This document shows positions 56,336 to 64,000 of a stretch of 64,000 nucleotides of DNA, in pieces. Every line of letters begins with the position of its first letter. Within the stretch, counting starts at the first letter, position 1. The position numbers were made by a program, and so were the translations under genes. Under the pieces are notes generated by a model that was not told the origin of the DNA, did not search any database, and was given only the letters and a program-made list of their open reading frames with translations. The DNA comes from Lactobacillus huangpiensis (GTDB lineage: Bacteria > Bacillota > Bacilli > Lactobacillales > Lactobacillaceae), in NCBI RefSeq assembly GCF_019972815.1, contig NZ_BPPA01000001.1, positions 62,001-126,000 on the forward strand. Direction: 5' to 3'.

Positions 56336-56349
56336 ACAAAGCGCTTACA
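56336..56349 (+). promoter_or_regulatory. Candidate cre site before pyruvate oxidase
   Basis: ACAAAGCGCTTACA fits the cre pattern TGWAANCGNTNWCA except for the first two bases. It would let CcpA repress the pyruvate oxidase gene when sugar is plentiful, as known for other lactobacilli. Confidence 0.5.
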
Positions 56350-56448
56350 CCTTGTGCTAATCGTTAATTTTGGTCACTTGAAATTGTGAAATTATATGTT
56401 TTAATACAATATGTAAGTAAACATGTATTTAAGGAGATGCACTTTAAA

Positions 56449-58260
56449 ATGGCAAAAATTAATGGCGCAAATGCCATGCTCCAAGTTTTATTGGACTGGC
56501 ATATTGATCATATTTATGGTTTTCCAGGTGGTTCATTTGACTCAACAATGAATGCTATCCATGACTTTAAGGGTAAGATGAAGTATATTGAAGTTCGGCA
56601 TGAAGAGGCCGGTGCTTTAGCAGCTTCAGCTGAATATAAATTAACTGGCAAGGTCGGTGTATGCTTTGGCTCAGCTGGTCCTGGTGCTGTTCACTTGATG
56701 AACGGTTTGTATGACGCAAAATACGACAAGGTTCCTATGGTTGCTATCGTAGCTAACGTTCCAACTGGTCGTCAGGATATGGATTTCTTCCAGGCTTTTG
56801 ACGAAAAGCCTTGGTTTGATCCGGTTGCTGTTTGGGATCACCAAATTAAGCGCGCAGATCAAATCCCTTCAATGATGGATGAAGCAATCCGTCAAGCTTA
56901 TGCTAAGAAGGGTCCAGCTGTCTTAATTCTTCCTAAGGATTTTGGCTGGGACAAGATTGATGACAATTTCCGTGTAAATTACAATGCATTGCACGCAATT
57001 CCTAATTATGCAGCTCCAAGAAAAGACGAAGTTGAAGCAGCTGTTAAGCTTCTTGAAGAAGCAAAGAACCCAGTTGTATACTTCGGTCTAGGTATGAAGG
57101 GACATGGCGATGTCTTAGAAAAATTCGCTGAAAAATTCAAGACTCCATTAATGTCCTCAGTTATGGCTAAGGGTGTCGTTGAAGATAAATTCCCAGCTTA
57201 CATGGGTTCAATTGGTCGTGTTGCTCCTAAGCCAAGTGATGATATTCAAACTCATGCAGATGCCGTTATCTGGGTAGGTAATGACTCACCATTCTCATTG
57301 TTCTTCTTTGACCCTAAGGCTAAAGTTGTACAAATTGATGTTGATTCAGAAAAATTAGGCAAGCGTCACGCTGTTGATGTTCCAATTTTGGCTGATGGTG
57401 CTAAGACTTTACAAGCTATTATTGACGCAGGTCAAGCTCGTGAAGAGTCACCACTTTACAAAGCTGCTATTGCAGACCGTCAAAACTGGGAAGAATGGGA
57501 GCACAGCTTTGATGATTCAGACGAAATGCCAATTCGCCGTGAGCCAATTTTTGACATCATCAACAAATACGCTGCTGATGATGCACAATTTGCTATTGAT
57601 GTTGGTAACATCAATATTGACTTCCAACGTTTAGTAAACTTGCATGATGACCAAACTTGGGCAACTTCAGGTTTGTACGCAACTATGGGCTTTGGTTCAC
57701 CAGCTGCACTTGCTGCTGCTACTGCTCGCCCAGAACGCGAAGTTTGGAACTTGAGCGGTGATGGTGGTTTTGCCATGATGAGCCAAGAATTGTTGACTGA
57801 AGCTCGCTACAACATGCATATCTTAAATGTTGTCTTTACAAATGACACTTTGGGTTACATTGAAGCTGAACAAGTTGATGAATCACACCAACCATTATCA
57901 GGTGTTATTATGCCTAATAACGATTGGGCTAAGGTTGCTGAAGGTATGAACGTGAAGGGTGTAACTGTACGCACTAAGAAGGAATTCGAAGACGCAGTTA
58001 AAGAATTCAAACAAATGGATGGACCAATGTTAGTTGACATTAAGTTCACCCATGACATGCCTTACTCAACTGAATTGAATACTCTTGATGACCCAGAATT
58101 CGTTAAGAAGTATCAAGCTGAAGGTTTGAAACCATTTAGCTATTTTGCTGACAAGTACGGCTTGGTAGAAGATGCAGCTTCAGGTGCTTCAGAAGCTGAA
58201 GAAGAGGAGCCTGAGCCAGAACCAGAGCCTGATACAACTTCAGGTGCTTCAGCTCACTAA
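56449..58260 (+). CDS. pox: Pyruvate oxidase
   Basis: 603 residues from ATG 56449, with AAGGAGAT 10 bases before; the frame extends 21 codons further upstream but has no ribosome site there. It is a thiamin-diphosphate flavoenzyme: IYGFPGGSFDSTM, catalytic Glu in EVRHEEAGALAASAEYKL, and the TPP motif GDGGFAM ... NDTLGY. It turns pyruvate, phosphate and oxygen into acetyl phosphate, CO2 and H2O2. The last 20 or so residues form an acidic repeat tail (EAEEEEPEPEPEP) flanked by two copies of SGAS, which most family members lack. It could protect from H2O2 damage or mediate location, but that is speculation. Monocistronic with a strong terminator. Confidence 0.93.
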   Translation: MAKINGANAMLQVLLDWHIDHIYGFPGGSFDSTMNAIHDFKGKMKYIEVRHEEAGALAASAEYKLTGKVGVCFGSAGPGAVHLMNGLYDAKYDKVPMVAIVANVPTGRQDMDFFQAFDEKPWFDPVAVWDHQIKRADQIPSMMDEAIRQAYAKKGPAVLILPKDFGWDKIDDNFRVNYNALHAIPNYAAPRKDEVEAAVKLLEEAKNPVVYFGLGMKGHGDVLEKFAEKFKTPLMSSVMAKGVVEDKFPAYMGSIGRVAPKPSDDIQTHADAVIWVGNDSPFSLFFFDPKAKVVQIDVDSEKLGKRHAVDVPILADGAKTLQAIIDAGQAREESPLYKAAIADRQNWEEWEHSFDDSDEMPIRREPIFDIINKYAADDAQFAIDVGNINIDFQRLVNLHDDQTWATSGLYATMGFGSPAALAAATARPEREVWNLSGDGGFAMMSQELLTEARYNMHILNVVFTNDTLGYIEAEQVDESHQPLSGVIMPNNDWAKVAEGMNVKGVTVRTKKEFEDAVKEFKQMDGPMLVDIKFTHDMPYSTELNTLDDPEFVKKYQAEGLKPFSYFADKYGLVEDAASGASEAEEEEPEPEPEPDTTSGASAH

Positions 58261-58280
58261 TCACCGTATATATTGGTTTG

Positions 58281-58314
58281 AAAAAAGCGAAACTTTTGAA
58301 AGTTTCGCTTTTTT
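58281..58314 (+). terminator. Terminator after pyruvate oxidase
   Basis: AAAAAGCGAAACTTT pairs with AAAGTTTCGCTTTTTT, short loop, T run. Confidence 0.9.
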
Positions 58315-58369
58315 GCGGTCTTACAAGTATAATGATAGAGTATGAAACTTAAATGATGGAGGACTATAA

Positions 58370-59755
58370 ATGCAACAGTTTGGGATTATAGGCTTATCTG
58401 TAATGGGTAAGAACCTTGCTTTGAATGTAAGAAATAATGGCTTTTCCGTTTCTGGTTTTTCTATTGATAAACCAGAAGTAGACGCTTTTGCTAAATATGA
58501 AGATGATAAGTTGAAGCCAACATATTCTTGGAAAGAATTTGTTGATTCTTTAGAGAAACCACGTAAGATTTTAATCCAGATTGCGGCTGGTAAACCAGTT
58601 GATGAAACTTTACAAAAATTATTACCACTTTTGGATAAAGGCGATATTTTGCTTGACGGAGGTAATTCAAACTTTCACGACACTAACAGGCGCTATCATG
58701 AAATGGAAAAACATGGTATTCACTTTATTGGCATGGGCGTTTCAGGCGGTGAAGAAGGTGCTTTAAATGGTCCTGCATTGATGCCAGGTGGAGATGAAGA
58801 TGCTTATAAGAAAGTAGCTCCGATTTTAGAAGCAATTGCAGCTAAAAATTCTGAAGGTCATCCATGCGTTAGTTTCATTGGGCCTGAAGGCAGTGGTCAT
58901 TATGTCAAGATGGTACATAATGGGATTGAGTATGGTATCATGCAGGAATTTTCTGAAGTATACGATATCTTACGTAAAGTGGCTGGAAAAACAAATGATG
59001 AAATGTCAGCTATTTTTGCTAACTGGAACGAAGGGTTGGTTAAAGCTTACCTCAGTGAAATTACTGCTGAAGTTTTAAAGCAAAAGGACGATTTAACACC
59101 TGATCATGTAATTGATCATATCCTGAATATTGCTTCTTATAAAGGTACAGGAAATTGGATGCTGGAAGATGGCGTACACTTAGGTGTTCCAATCAGTGTT
59201 ATTGCAGAAGCTGTTATTAGCCGTTTCATGTCCAAGGCCACTACACGTGAAGGCAAGGAAATAAAGTGGAACGGTGAAGTTCCACAGGACTTAGTTGATA
59301 ATTTGGGTAAAGCATTGCAATTAAGCCAAGCTGTTGCTTATGCTCAAGGCTTCCAACAATTAAAAATGGCTGCAGATGCATATAACTGGGACTTGCGTTA
59401 TCCGGCTATTGCTCAATCATGGGAAGCCGGCTGTATCATTCGTTCATCAATGCTAAAAGATATTGAAAAAGCATTTGCTGAAGGTAAAAAACTCGACAAC
59501 ATGTTCCAGGACCCTTATTTCAAGAATTTGATGAATAAAAACATTCCTGCACTCCGCGCTGTGATTGAACTTGCTACTGAAGCTGGTATTCCTACTCCAA
59601 CATTGAGTGCCTCACTAAATTACTTGGAATCAATATTTAACCCAAGTCTACCAGCAAACTTGATTCAGGGTCAACGTGATTACTTTGGAGCTCATACTTA
59701 CTTTAGAAATGATCGTGATGGCGTTTATCATACTGAGTGGTATGAAGAAAAATAA
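58370..59755 (+). CDS. gnd: 6-phosphogluconate dehydrogenase, decarboxylating
   Basis: 461 residues. Rossmann start FGIIGLSVMGKNLALNVRNN (Ser where GxAxMG has Ala), ILLDGGNSNFHDTNRR, GMGVSGGEEGALNGPALMPG and HYVKMVHNGIEYG. Oxidises 6-phosphogluconate to ribulose 5-phosphate and yields NADPH, for the pentose phosphate route. GGAGG precedes the start. Confidence 0.95.
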   Translation: MQQFGIIGLSVMGKNLALNVRNNGFSVSGFSIDKPEVDAFAKYEDDKLKPTYSWKEFVDSLEKPRKILIQIAAGKPVDETLQKLLPLLDKGDILLDGGNSNFHDTNRRYHEMEKHGIHFIGMGVSGGEEGALNGPALMPGGDEDAYKKVAPILEAIAAKNSEGHPCVSFIGPEGSGHYVKMVHNGIEYGIMQEFSEVYDILRKVAGKTNDEMSAIFANWNEGLVKAYLSEITAEVLKQKDDLTPDHVIDHILNIASYKGTGNWMLEDGVHLGVPISVIAEAVISRFMSKATTREGKEIKWNGEVPQDLVDNLGKALQLSQAVAYAQGFQQLKMAADAYNWDLRYPAIAQSWEAGCIIRSSMLKDIEKAFAEGKKLDNMFQDPYFKNLMNKNIPALRAVIELATEAGIPTPTLSASLNYLESIFNPSLPANLIQGQRDYFGAHTYFRNDRDGVYHTEWYEEK

Positions 59756-59775
59756 ATTGTTACACGTGTAACTAC

Positions 59776-59812
59776 TAAAACCAGTTAAAGCTGAGACTTA
59801 ACTGGTTTTTTG
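59776..59812 (+). terminator. Terminator after gnd
   Basis: AAAACCAGTTAA pairs with TTAACTGGTTTT around AGCTGAGAC, followed by T. Confidence 0.9.
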
Positions 59813-59846
59813 CTAATGTTAAATCATATTAAAAAGCGGAGGTAAT

Positions 59847-61403
59847 ATGAAAGATAAAAGAGAACAAATAAAACTTCTACTGGAAGCTATGATAGTTGGA
59901 CTGTTCAGTGGCTTTGTAGTAGGCTTCTTTCGTTTTGGCATAGGAAAGATGACTGAGCTGTGGCTTAACTTGTTTCACGTGGCACATCGGAATGCATTAT
60001 GGTTCATCCCGATTGTTATTGGACTTGCTTTAGTAGGATTAATTGCCGGTTATTTTGTTAAAAAGTATCCTCACGTTGGTGGATCAGGCATTCCTGAAGT
60101 TAAATTACAACTTGCAGGAAATTTAACTTTAAAGTGGTGGCCCACATTGTGGCGTAAAGTTATTGGTGGCATTTTGGTAATCAGCACAGGCTTGTTTTTA
60201 GGTCCTGAGGGGCCTTCTTTACAAATAGGTTCAACTATCGGTCAAGGCATTGGAGAGGGCACTAAGGAGTCAAAAACAAACTCTAGGGTGTTGCTAGCGA
60301 CAGGAGCAGCTAGTGGATTAGCTGCAGCTTTTGGAGCGCCATTAAGTGGTGCTTTATTTGTACTTGAAGAAGTTTTTCATAATTTTTCTCCACGAATTTG
60401 GTTAAATGCACTTGCAGGTGCTTTAGTGTCAGATTTTGTTGTTTCAAATATTTTTGGTCAAAAACCGTCTTTGTCCCTTGTTTATCGCCATAGTTTTCCA
60501 GTAAAACTATATGGCTACTTACTTGTCTTAGGTTTAATTTTAGGCTTATTGGGTCATCTATATAAAGTTGGCTTATTTAAAGGGAAAAAGATATACGCAA
60601 AAATTACTTTCTTGCCAAGATGGCTGTATGGATTAATTCCACTGACACTATTAATTCCGATCGCTTATTTTTGGCCCTTAATCACTGGACCTGGTAATCG
60701 TTTAATTTTAGCCTTGCCACATATTATTCGTCATAGCAGCTGGAAAATAGTTGGTCTACTGTTGTTTTTCTTTATTGTGAGAATTGTTTTTTCTATTATT
60801 TCTTACGATTCAGGACTACCAAGTGGTATTTTCTTACCCATATTGACAATGGGAGCTGTGATTGGTGCCAGTTATGGCCTGATGTTAGTTCAATTACATT
60901 TATTGCCGGCAAAATTAGTGATAAACTTGGTTATTTTTGCAATGGCCGGATTTTTTGCAGCTGTGATTCGTGCTCCTTTCACGGCAATAATGTTAATTAC
61001 TGAAATGGTAGGATCGTTACTCCATTTAATGCCACTAGCGGTTGTAGCTTTCATTGCGCTTTTGGTTGATATGCTCCTGAATGGTGACCCAATTTATGGT
61101 ACCTTGGCTCGTGCGATGTCATCGAAAAGTAAAAAAGATGTTCCTATTATATCTGGTAAAACTGATCAACTGACTGTGCCGATTTATGAGGATAGCCGTC
61201 TAGCAGGTAAAGAAATTATGCAGGTGAAATGGCCTAAACATACATTGATTAAGGCAATATATCGTGATGGTCAATATGTAGTTCCCAATGGCCAGTCTAT
61301 AATTAAAGCCGGTGATTCTCTGGTTTTAACTCTTGATGCAGGTCAGCGCGGACATGTTTTTAGTCAGATAAAACGAATGCAAAAAGTAAAATATGATGGC
61401 TAA
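59847..61403 (+). CDS. ClC-family chloride channel/exchanger with RCK_C domain
   Basis: 518 residues. Family motifs GSGIPEVK, GPEGPSLQIGS (with the gating Glu of the GxEGP motif), GLPSGIFLPIL and the AVIRAPFTAIMLITEM helix. Ten or so membrane helices and a soluble C-terminal TrkA-C/RCK_C domain (about 430-510; VPIYEDSRLAGKEI). It moves Cl- (or another anion) across the membrane, often linked to acid resistance. GGAGG precedes ATG 59847. Confidence 0.92.
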   Translation: MKDKREQIKLLLEAMIVGLFSGFVVGFFRFGIGKMTELWLNLFHVAHRNALWFIPIVIGLALVGLIAGYFVKKYPHVGGSGIPEVKLQLAGNLTLKWWPTLWRKVIGGILVISTGLFLGPEGPSLQIGSTIGQGIGEGTKESKTNSRVLLATGAASGLAAAFGAPLSGALFVLEEVFHNFSPRIWLNALAGALVSDFVVSNIFGQKPSLSLVYRHSFPVKLYGYLLVLGLILGLLGHLYKVGLFKGKKIYAKITFLPRWLYGLIPLTLLIPIAYFWPLITGPGNRLILALPHIIRHSSWKIVGLLLFFFIVRIVFSIISYDSGLPSGIFLPILTMGAVIGASYGLMLVQLHLLPAKLVINLVIFAMAGFFAAVIRAPFTAIMLITEMVGSLLHLMPLAVVAFIALLVDMLLNGDPIYGTLARAMSSKSKKDVPIISGKTDQLTVPIYEDSRLAGKEIMQVKWPKHTLIKAIYRDGQYVVPNGQSIIKAGDSLVLTLDAGQRGHVFSQIKRMQKVKYDG

Positions 61404-61506
61404 AGGGTATAAAGAAAATTATTAGATAAATTTCCATTTTTATAACAATTTTAAAAGCTAATAAATCTACGTTTTTAAACATGATCTATTTAGCTTTTTT
61501 ATTATA

Positions 61507-62838
61507 TCAAATTTTATTTTTTAGATATTTAGGTGAAGTTTCTGGTGCCCAGATTAAACAAATGACAAAAGCAAGAAAGAGAACGCAAGCACAAACAAGC
61601 ATTGCTAAGTTGGATCCACCAAGTTCTGTTAAAATTGGCAATAAAAATGTACCGGCAGCAGCGCCAATGCGACTAATTGTAATGCAAGTTCCCACGCCAC
61701 TTGCTTGAACTTTAGTGTCAAATAATTCTGTAGGATAAGGATAGTCAAGTACCAGACCTGAAGATAAAATGACTGCAAAGATTGAAAAGATAACTATTTT
61801 AATTAAAGAAGAAACATGAGGCATTAATGCTAGAATTCCTATTAATAGTGCGGATAATAGAAAATTACTGATTAAAAACAAACGGCGACTGAGATGATTA
61901 AAAAGATAAATGCCTAAAAATATTCCAACTAGCATGCTGACATTGTATAAATCTCCTGAAACTTTAGGATTGCTAATGTCCATGCCTTGCAAAAGAATTG
62001 GTAGGAAAATACTGATTCCAAAAAATGCAAAGGTTTGGCAGGCGTAAAAACTTCCTCCCACTAATGTACTGCGTAAGTATTTTTTACTAAAAAGAACTGT
62101 CCATGAAGTTTGTCCAGCCTTTTTGGAACGCTTAAAGTGACGTGAGATGCCCCATTTATGACCTAGTATTCTACCAATAAGTCTGTTCGCGGCTTTAATT
62201 TTACCTTTGCTGGCAAGCCATCCGGGTGAAGGTGGCAATGGAAATAGGCTGCGAAAGAGTGCAGTAATCAATGCTGGAATAGCACCTGTTGCTAAAATGA
62301 TCTGCCAGGTATGACTACCATAGCCTACCAAATATGTACCGGTTAAGTATGAGGCAATGAAGCCTAAAACCCAATAGATTAACAAATGACTCTGCCTTTT
62401 GCTGTCTTCGCCTTTAGGCAGCCATTCAGTCAATAGAGCATTTCCAGCAGTATAATCAATCGCCATCATCAGTCCAATGCCAATCCTGATTAGAAATGTT
62501 AAAGAAAGACTGGTTGTCAGAGGATGAAAAAGAGAAAGAATTGCTAAAACATACATATTGCTCATCAATAATTGACTGCGACCAATTTTATCAGATAAGC
62601 GACCAATCAGAGCACTGCTGGATAAGCCTATCAAACCACCGGCTCCAATTAATCCAGTCCACATGTTACTAATTTGAATGTATTTGGCAGCACTGTTCAT
62701 AGCTACGCCGGTAATTCCTAGTGAGAAGCCACAAGTAAATTGCCCTAAAGCAATTGCAGTCATTACGCGTAAATGAACTTTTGAAAGAGGTGCCTTTTTA
62801 TAATCTTTTTTAATTGTTTTTGTCTTTTTTTCTTTCAT
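61507..62838 (-). CDS. MFS transporter (sugar or aromatic-acid porter type)
   Basis: 443 residues, 12 predicted helices. Motif A as GRLSDKIGR after helix 2 and an Arg/Lys-rich N-terminal tail. A middle loop of about 45 residues separates the halves. Sequences of this kind cover sugar porters and acid porters, so the substrate is open. No operon partner. It runs convergently with the ClC gene. Confidence 0.8.
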   Translation of the reverse strand: MKEKKTKTIKKDYKKAPLSKVHLRVMTAIALGQFTCGFSLGITGVAMNSAAKYIQISNMWTGLIGAGGLIGLSSSALIGRLSDKIGRSQLLMSNMYVLAILSLFHPLTTSLSLTFLIRIGIGLMMAIDYTAGNALLTEWLPKGEDSKRQSHLLIYWVLGFIASYLTGTYLVGYGSHTWQIILATGAIPALITALFRSLFPLPPSPGWLASKGKIKAANRLIGRILGHKWGISRHFKRSKKAGQTSWTVLFSKKYLRSTLVGGSFYACQTFAFFGISIFLPILLQGMDISNPKVSGDLYNVSMLVGIFLGIYLFNHLSRRLFLISNFLLSALLIGILALMPHVSSLIKIVIFSIFAVILSSGLVLDYPYPTELFDTKVQASGVGTCITISRIGAAAGTFLLPILTELGGSNLAMLVCACVLFLAFVICLIWAPETSPKYLKNKI

Positions 62839-62971
62839 GATAATAGACTAAATACGAGCTACTTAATCTACTTTACAACTTCCCTTTCATTGAATGAATT
62901 AACTGCTACTTAACATAACAAATTTTGACGATTCGTGCAAAAATAACCTAAAATTAATTAAAAGCAAAAAT

Positions 62972-63262
62972 TCATTTTTTAAAAATTAAAATGAATATAA
63001 CTAAAACTAAGGCTGCAAGGAGCCAAATACTAAAATTTACCACTGCTTTTGCAGCATTTTTTTTATCAAGGTTAGTGTGATTAATCAAATATTCGCAGGC
63101 AAATATCAAAAAGCTGAATGCGACCAGCCACAAAATGGCACAGAGTCTTCCAGCAATTGAATAAGGGAAAAAGCCAGAATTAAGACTGGTTAGTAAAGCA
63201 ACAACAAAAAACGTAACAGTGCCAATATAGCGGCTAAACTATTTCTCTTTAGTGTTGGACAT
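62972..63262 (-). pseudogene. Small membrane protein gene with an in-frame stop at codon 8
   Basis: ATG 63262 starts MSNTKEK, then TAG, then 89 residues of open frame: FSRYIGTVTFFVVALLTSLN, LCAILWLVAFSFLIFACEYL and a last helix ending in FILIFKK. This is three membrane helices in a DUF-like arrangement. Without the stop it would be 96 residues. No ATG, GTG or TTG with a ribosome site follows the stop. Either the gene is dead, or it is a sequencing error. I do not recognise the family. Confidence 0.7.
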
Positions 63263-63362
63263 GATAATTTACCTTCTTTCAGGAATAAAATGTAAATATT
63301 TTTATGAATTATAATAGTAAATAAATAAAAAATAAAGTGTAATTTATCAATTAAGTATAAAC

Positions 63363-63391
63363 AAAAAGGCCACTTCTAAAAGTGACCTTTG
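63363..63391 (-). terminator. Terminator after the permease
   Basis: On the minus strand AAAGGTCACTT pairs with AAGTGGCCTTT, then T run. Confidence 0.85.
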
Positions 63392-63408
63392 TAATTAGAC
63401 AGATATTC

Positions 63409-64000
63409 TTACATATTTGTGATCAGGAAAAAGAGGACAAATACGACTAATAGAACATACATCATTGGTGAAACTTTCTTGGCTTGTTTAGAAGCGATCA
63501 TAGTAATCGGGTAAGCAATCATGCCTAAAGCTAAACCGTCTGAAATGCTGTAAGTTAATGGCATACCAACTACTGTCAAAAACGCTGGAAAGGCAATTTC
63601 AAACTTATCCCAGTCAATTTTCTTCAGGTTGCCTGCCATGAGCACCCCAACAATAATTAACGCTGGAGCAGTAACAGTAGTAGGGATAACTGCCAAAAGT
63701 GGACTAAAAATCATTGAAATCAGGAAAAAGATTCCTACAAAAATTGCTGTTAATCCTGTACGACCACCCATGGCAATTCCTGCACTGGATTCCACAGAAG
63801 TTCCAAGTGGAGCAGTTCCTAAGACAGCTCCTTCGACCATTGCCAGCGAATCGGAAATAAAGGCTTTTCCAATACGGGGAATTTTACCATTTTCATCAAC
63901 CATACCGGCTTGTTCAGTCATGCCAATCAGAGTACCCGCAGTATCGAAAAATGTAACTAATAAAAACGTCAAAACCACCATAAATAACTGAGGGGTATTA
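63409..64000 (-). CDS. NCS2/AzgA-type purine permease, N-terminus outside window
   Basis: About 197 C-terminal residues are visible; the frame remains open at the right edge. Motif LLVTFFDTAGTLIGM with the catalytic-site Asp/Thr of AzgA/PbuG-type permeases, then GTAPLGTSVESSAGIAMGGR and five helices. It would take up hypoxanthine, guanine or xanthine with protons. The start lies beyond 64000. Confidence 0.88.
   Translation of the reverse strand, partial: NTPQLFMVVLTFLLVTFFDTAGTLIGMTEQAGMVDENGKIPRIGKAFISDSLAMVEGAVLGTAPLGTSVESSAGIAMGGRTGLTAIFVGIFFLISMIFSPLLAVIPTTVTAPALIIVGVLMAGNLKKIDWDKFEIAFPAFLTVVGMPLTYSISDGLALGMIAYPITMIASKQAKKVSPMMYVLLVVFVLFFLITNM

Noticed and set aside
58190-58250. Short repeated units in the pyruvate oxidase end, looked at as a CRISPR-like or tandem repeat
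   Set aside because: The units are 6-9 bases within a coding frame (Glu-Pro repeat), with no spacers.

Overview
The window is from a low-GC Gram-positive bacterium and reads as a Lactobacillus of the acidophilus/helveticus/crispatus group. Evidence: the core block around the replication origin is in lactobacillar order (dnaB, rplI, gdpP, rpsR, ssb, rpsF, gyrA, gyrB, recF, yaaA, dnaN, dnaA, oriC, rpmH, rnpA, yidC, mnmE, mnmG). It also carries a cell-envelope proteinase of lactocepin type with its PrtM foldase, a pyruvate oxidase, and AT-rich intergenic DNA. I cannot name the species from sequence reading alone.

Layout. (1) 1-6 kb: a large secreted subtilase (lactocepin, C-terminus beyond the left edge) divergent from a PrtM/PrsA lipoprotein foldase, the same arrangement as lactococcal prtP/prtM. 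(2) 6-12.6 kb: a decayed accessory stretch with an IS3-family relic, a secreted-protein gene and a broken paralogue, a fragment duplicated from a gene 24 kb away, a frameshifted ABC exporter and small membrane proteins. (3) 12.6-31.2 kb: three stacked integrative-element segments. Each left end carries a short copy of the 3' end of a tRNA-Thr gene that still stands intact at 31190-31262. The leftmost (C) is a relic with conjugation-type genes and a broken metalloprotease/secreted-protein pair. The middle one (B) has a broken integrase but an apparently intact metalloprotease/secreted-protein pair. The right one (A, about 11.7 kb) has an intact integrase, an excisionase-like protein, a Rep_trans initiator/relaxase (frameshifted), a GC-rich hairpin region that may be oriT, an FtsK/TcpA-like ATPase, a divergent unknown gene behind a palindrome, and a 1567-residue Type ISP restriction-modification enzyme as cargo. 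(4) 31.4-48 kb: an MgtC-like membrane protein, an Mbeg1-like hydrolase, a short CsbD-like protein, then the replication and ribosomal block on the minus strand. (5) 48-48.4 kb: oriC with clustered DnaA boxes. (6) 48.6-64 kb: a flavoprotein reductase inserted between dnaA and rpmH, then rpmH-rnpA-yidC-mnmE-mnmG, pyruvate oxidase, 6-phosphogluconate dehydrogenase, a ClC channel/exchanger, an MFS transporter, a small membrane gene with an in-frame stop, and a purine permease cut by the right edge.

Most working genes point away from oriC on both sides. Gene decay is concentrated left of 31 kb (frameshifts, in-frame stops, truncations), while every core gene reads through cleanly. This argues for real decay rather than poor sequence, although several shifts lie in homopolymers and deserve read-level checking. 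The most interesting material is the tRNA-Thr element stack, the recurring pair of a secreted metzincin and a YSGKTHK-domain protein, and element A's cargo and candidate oriT.
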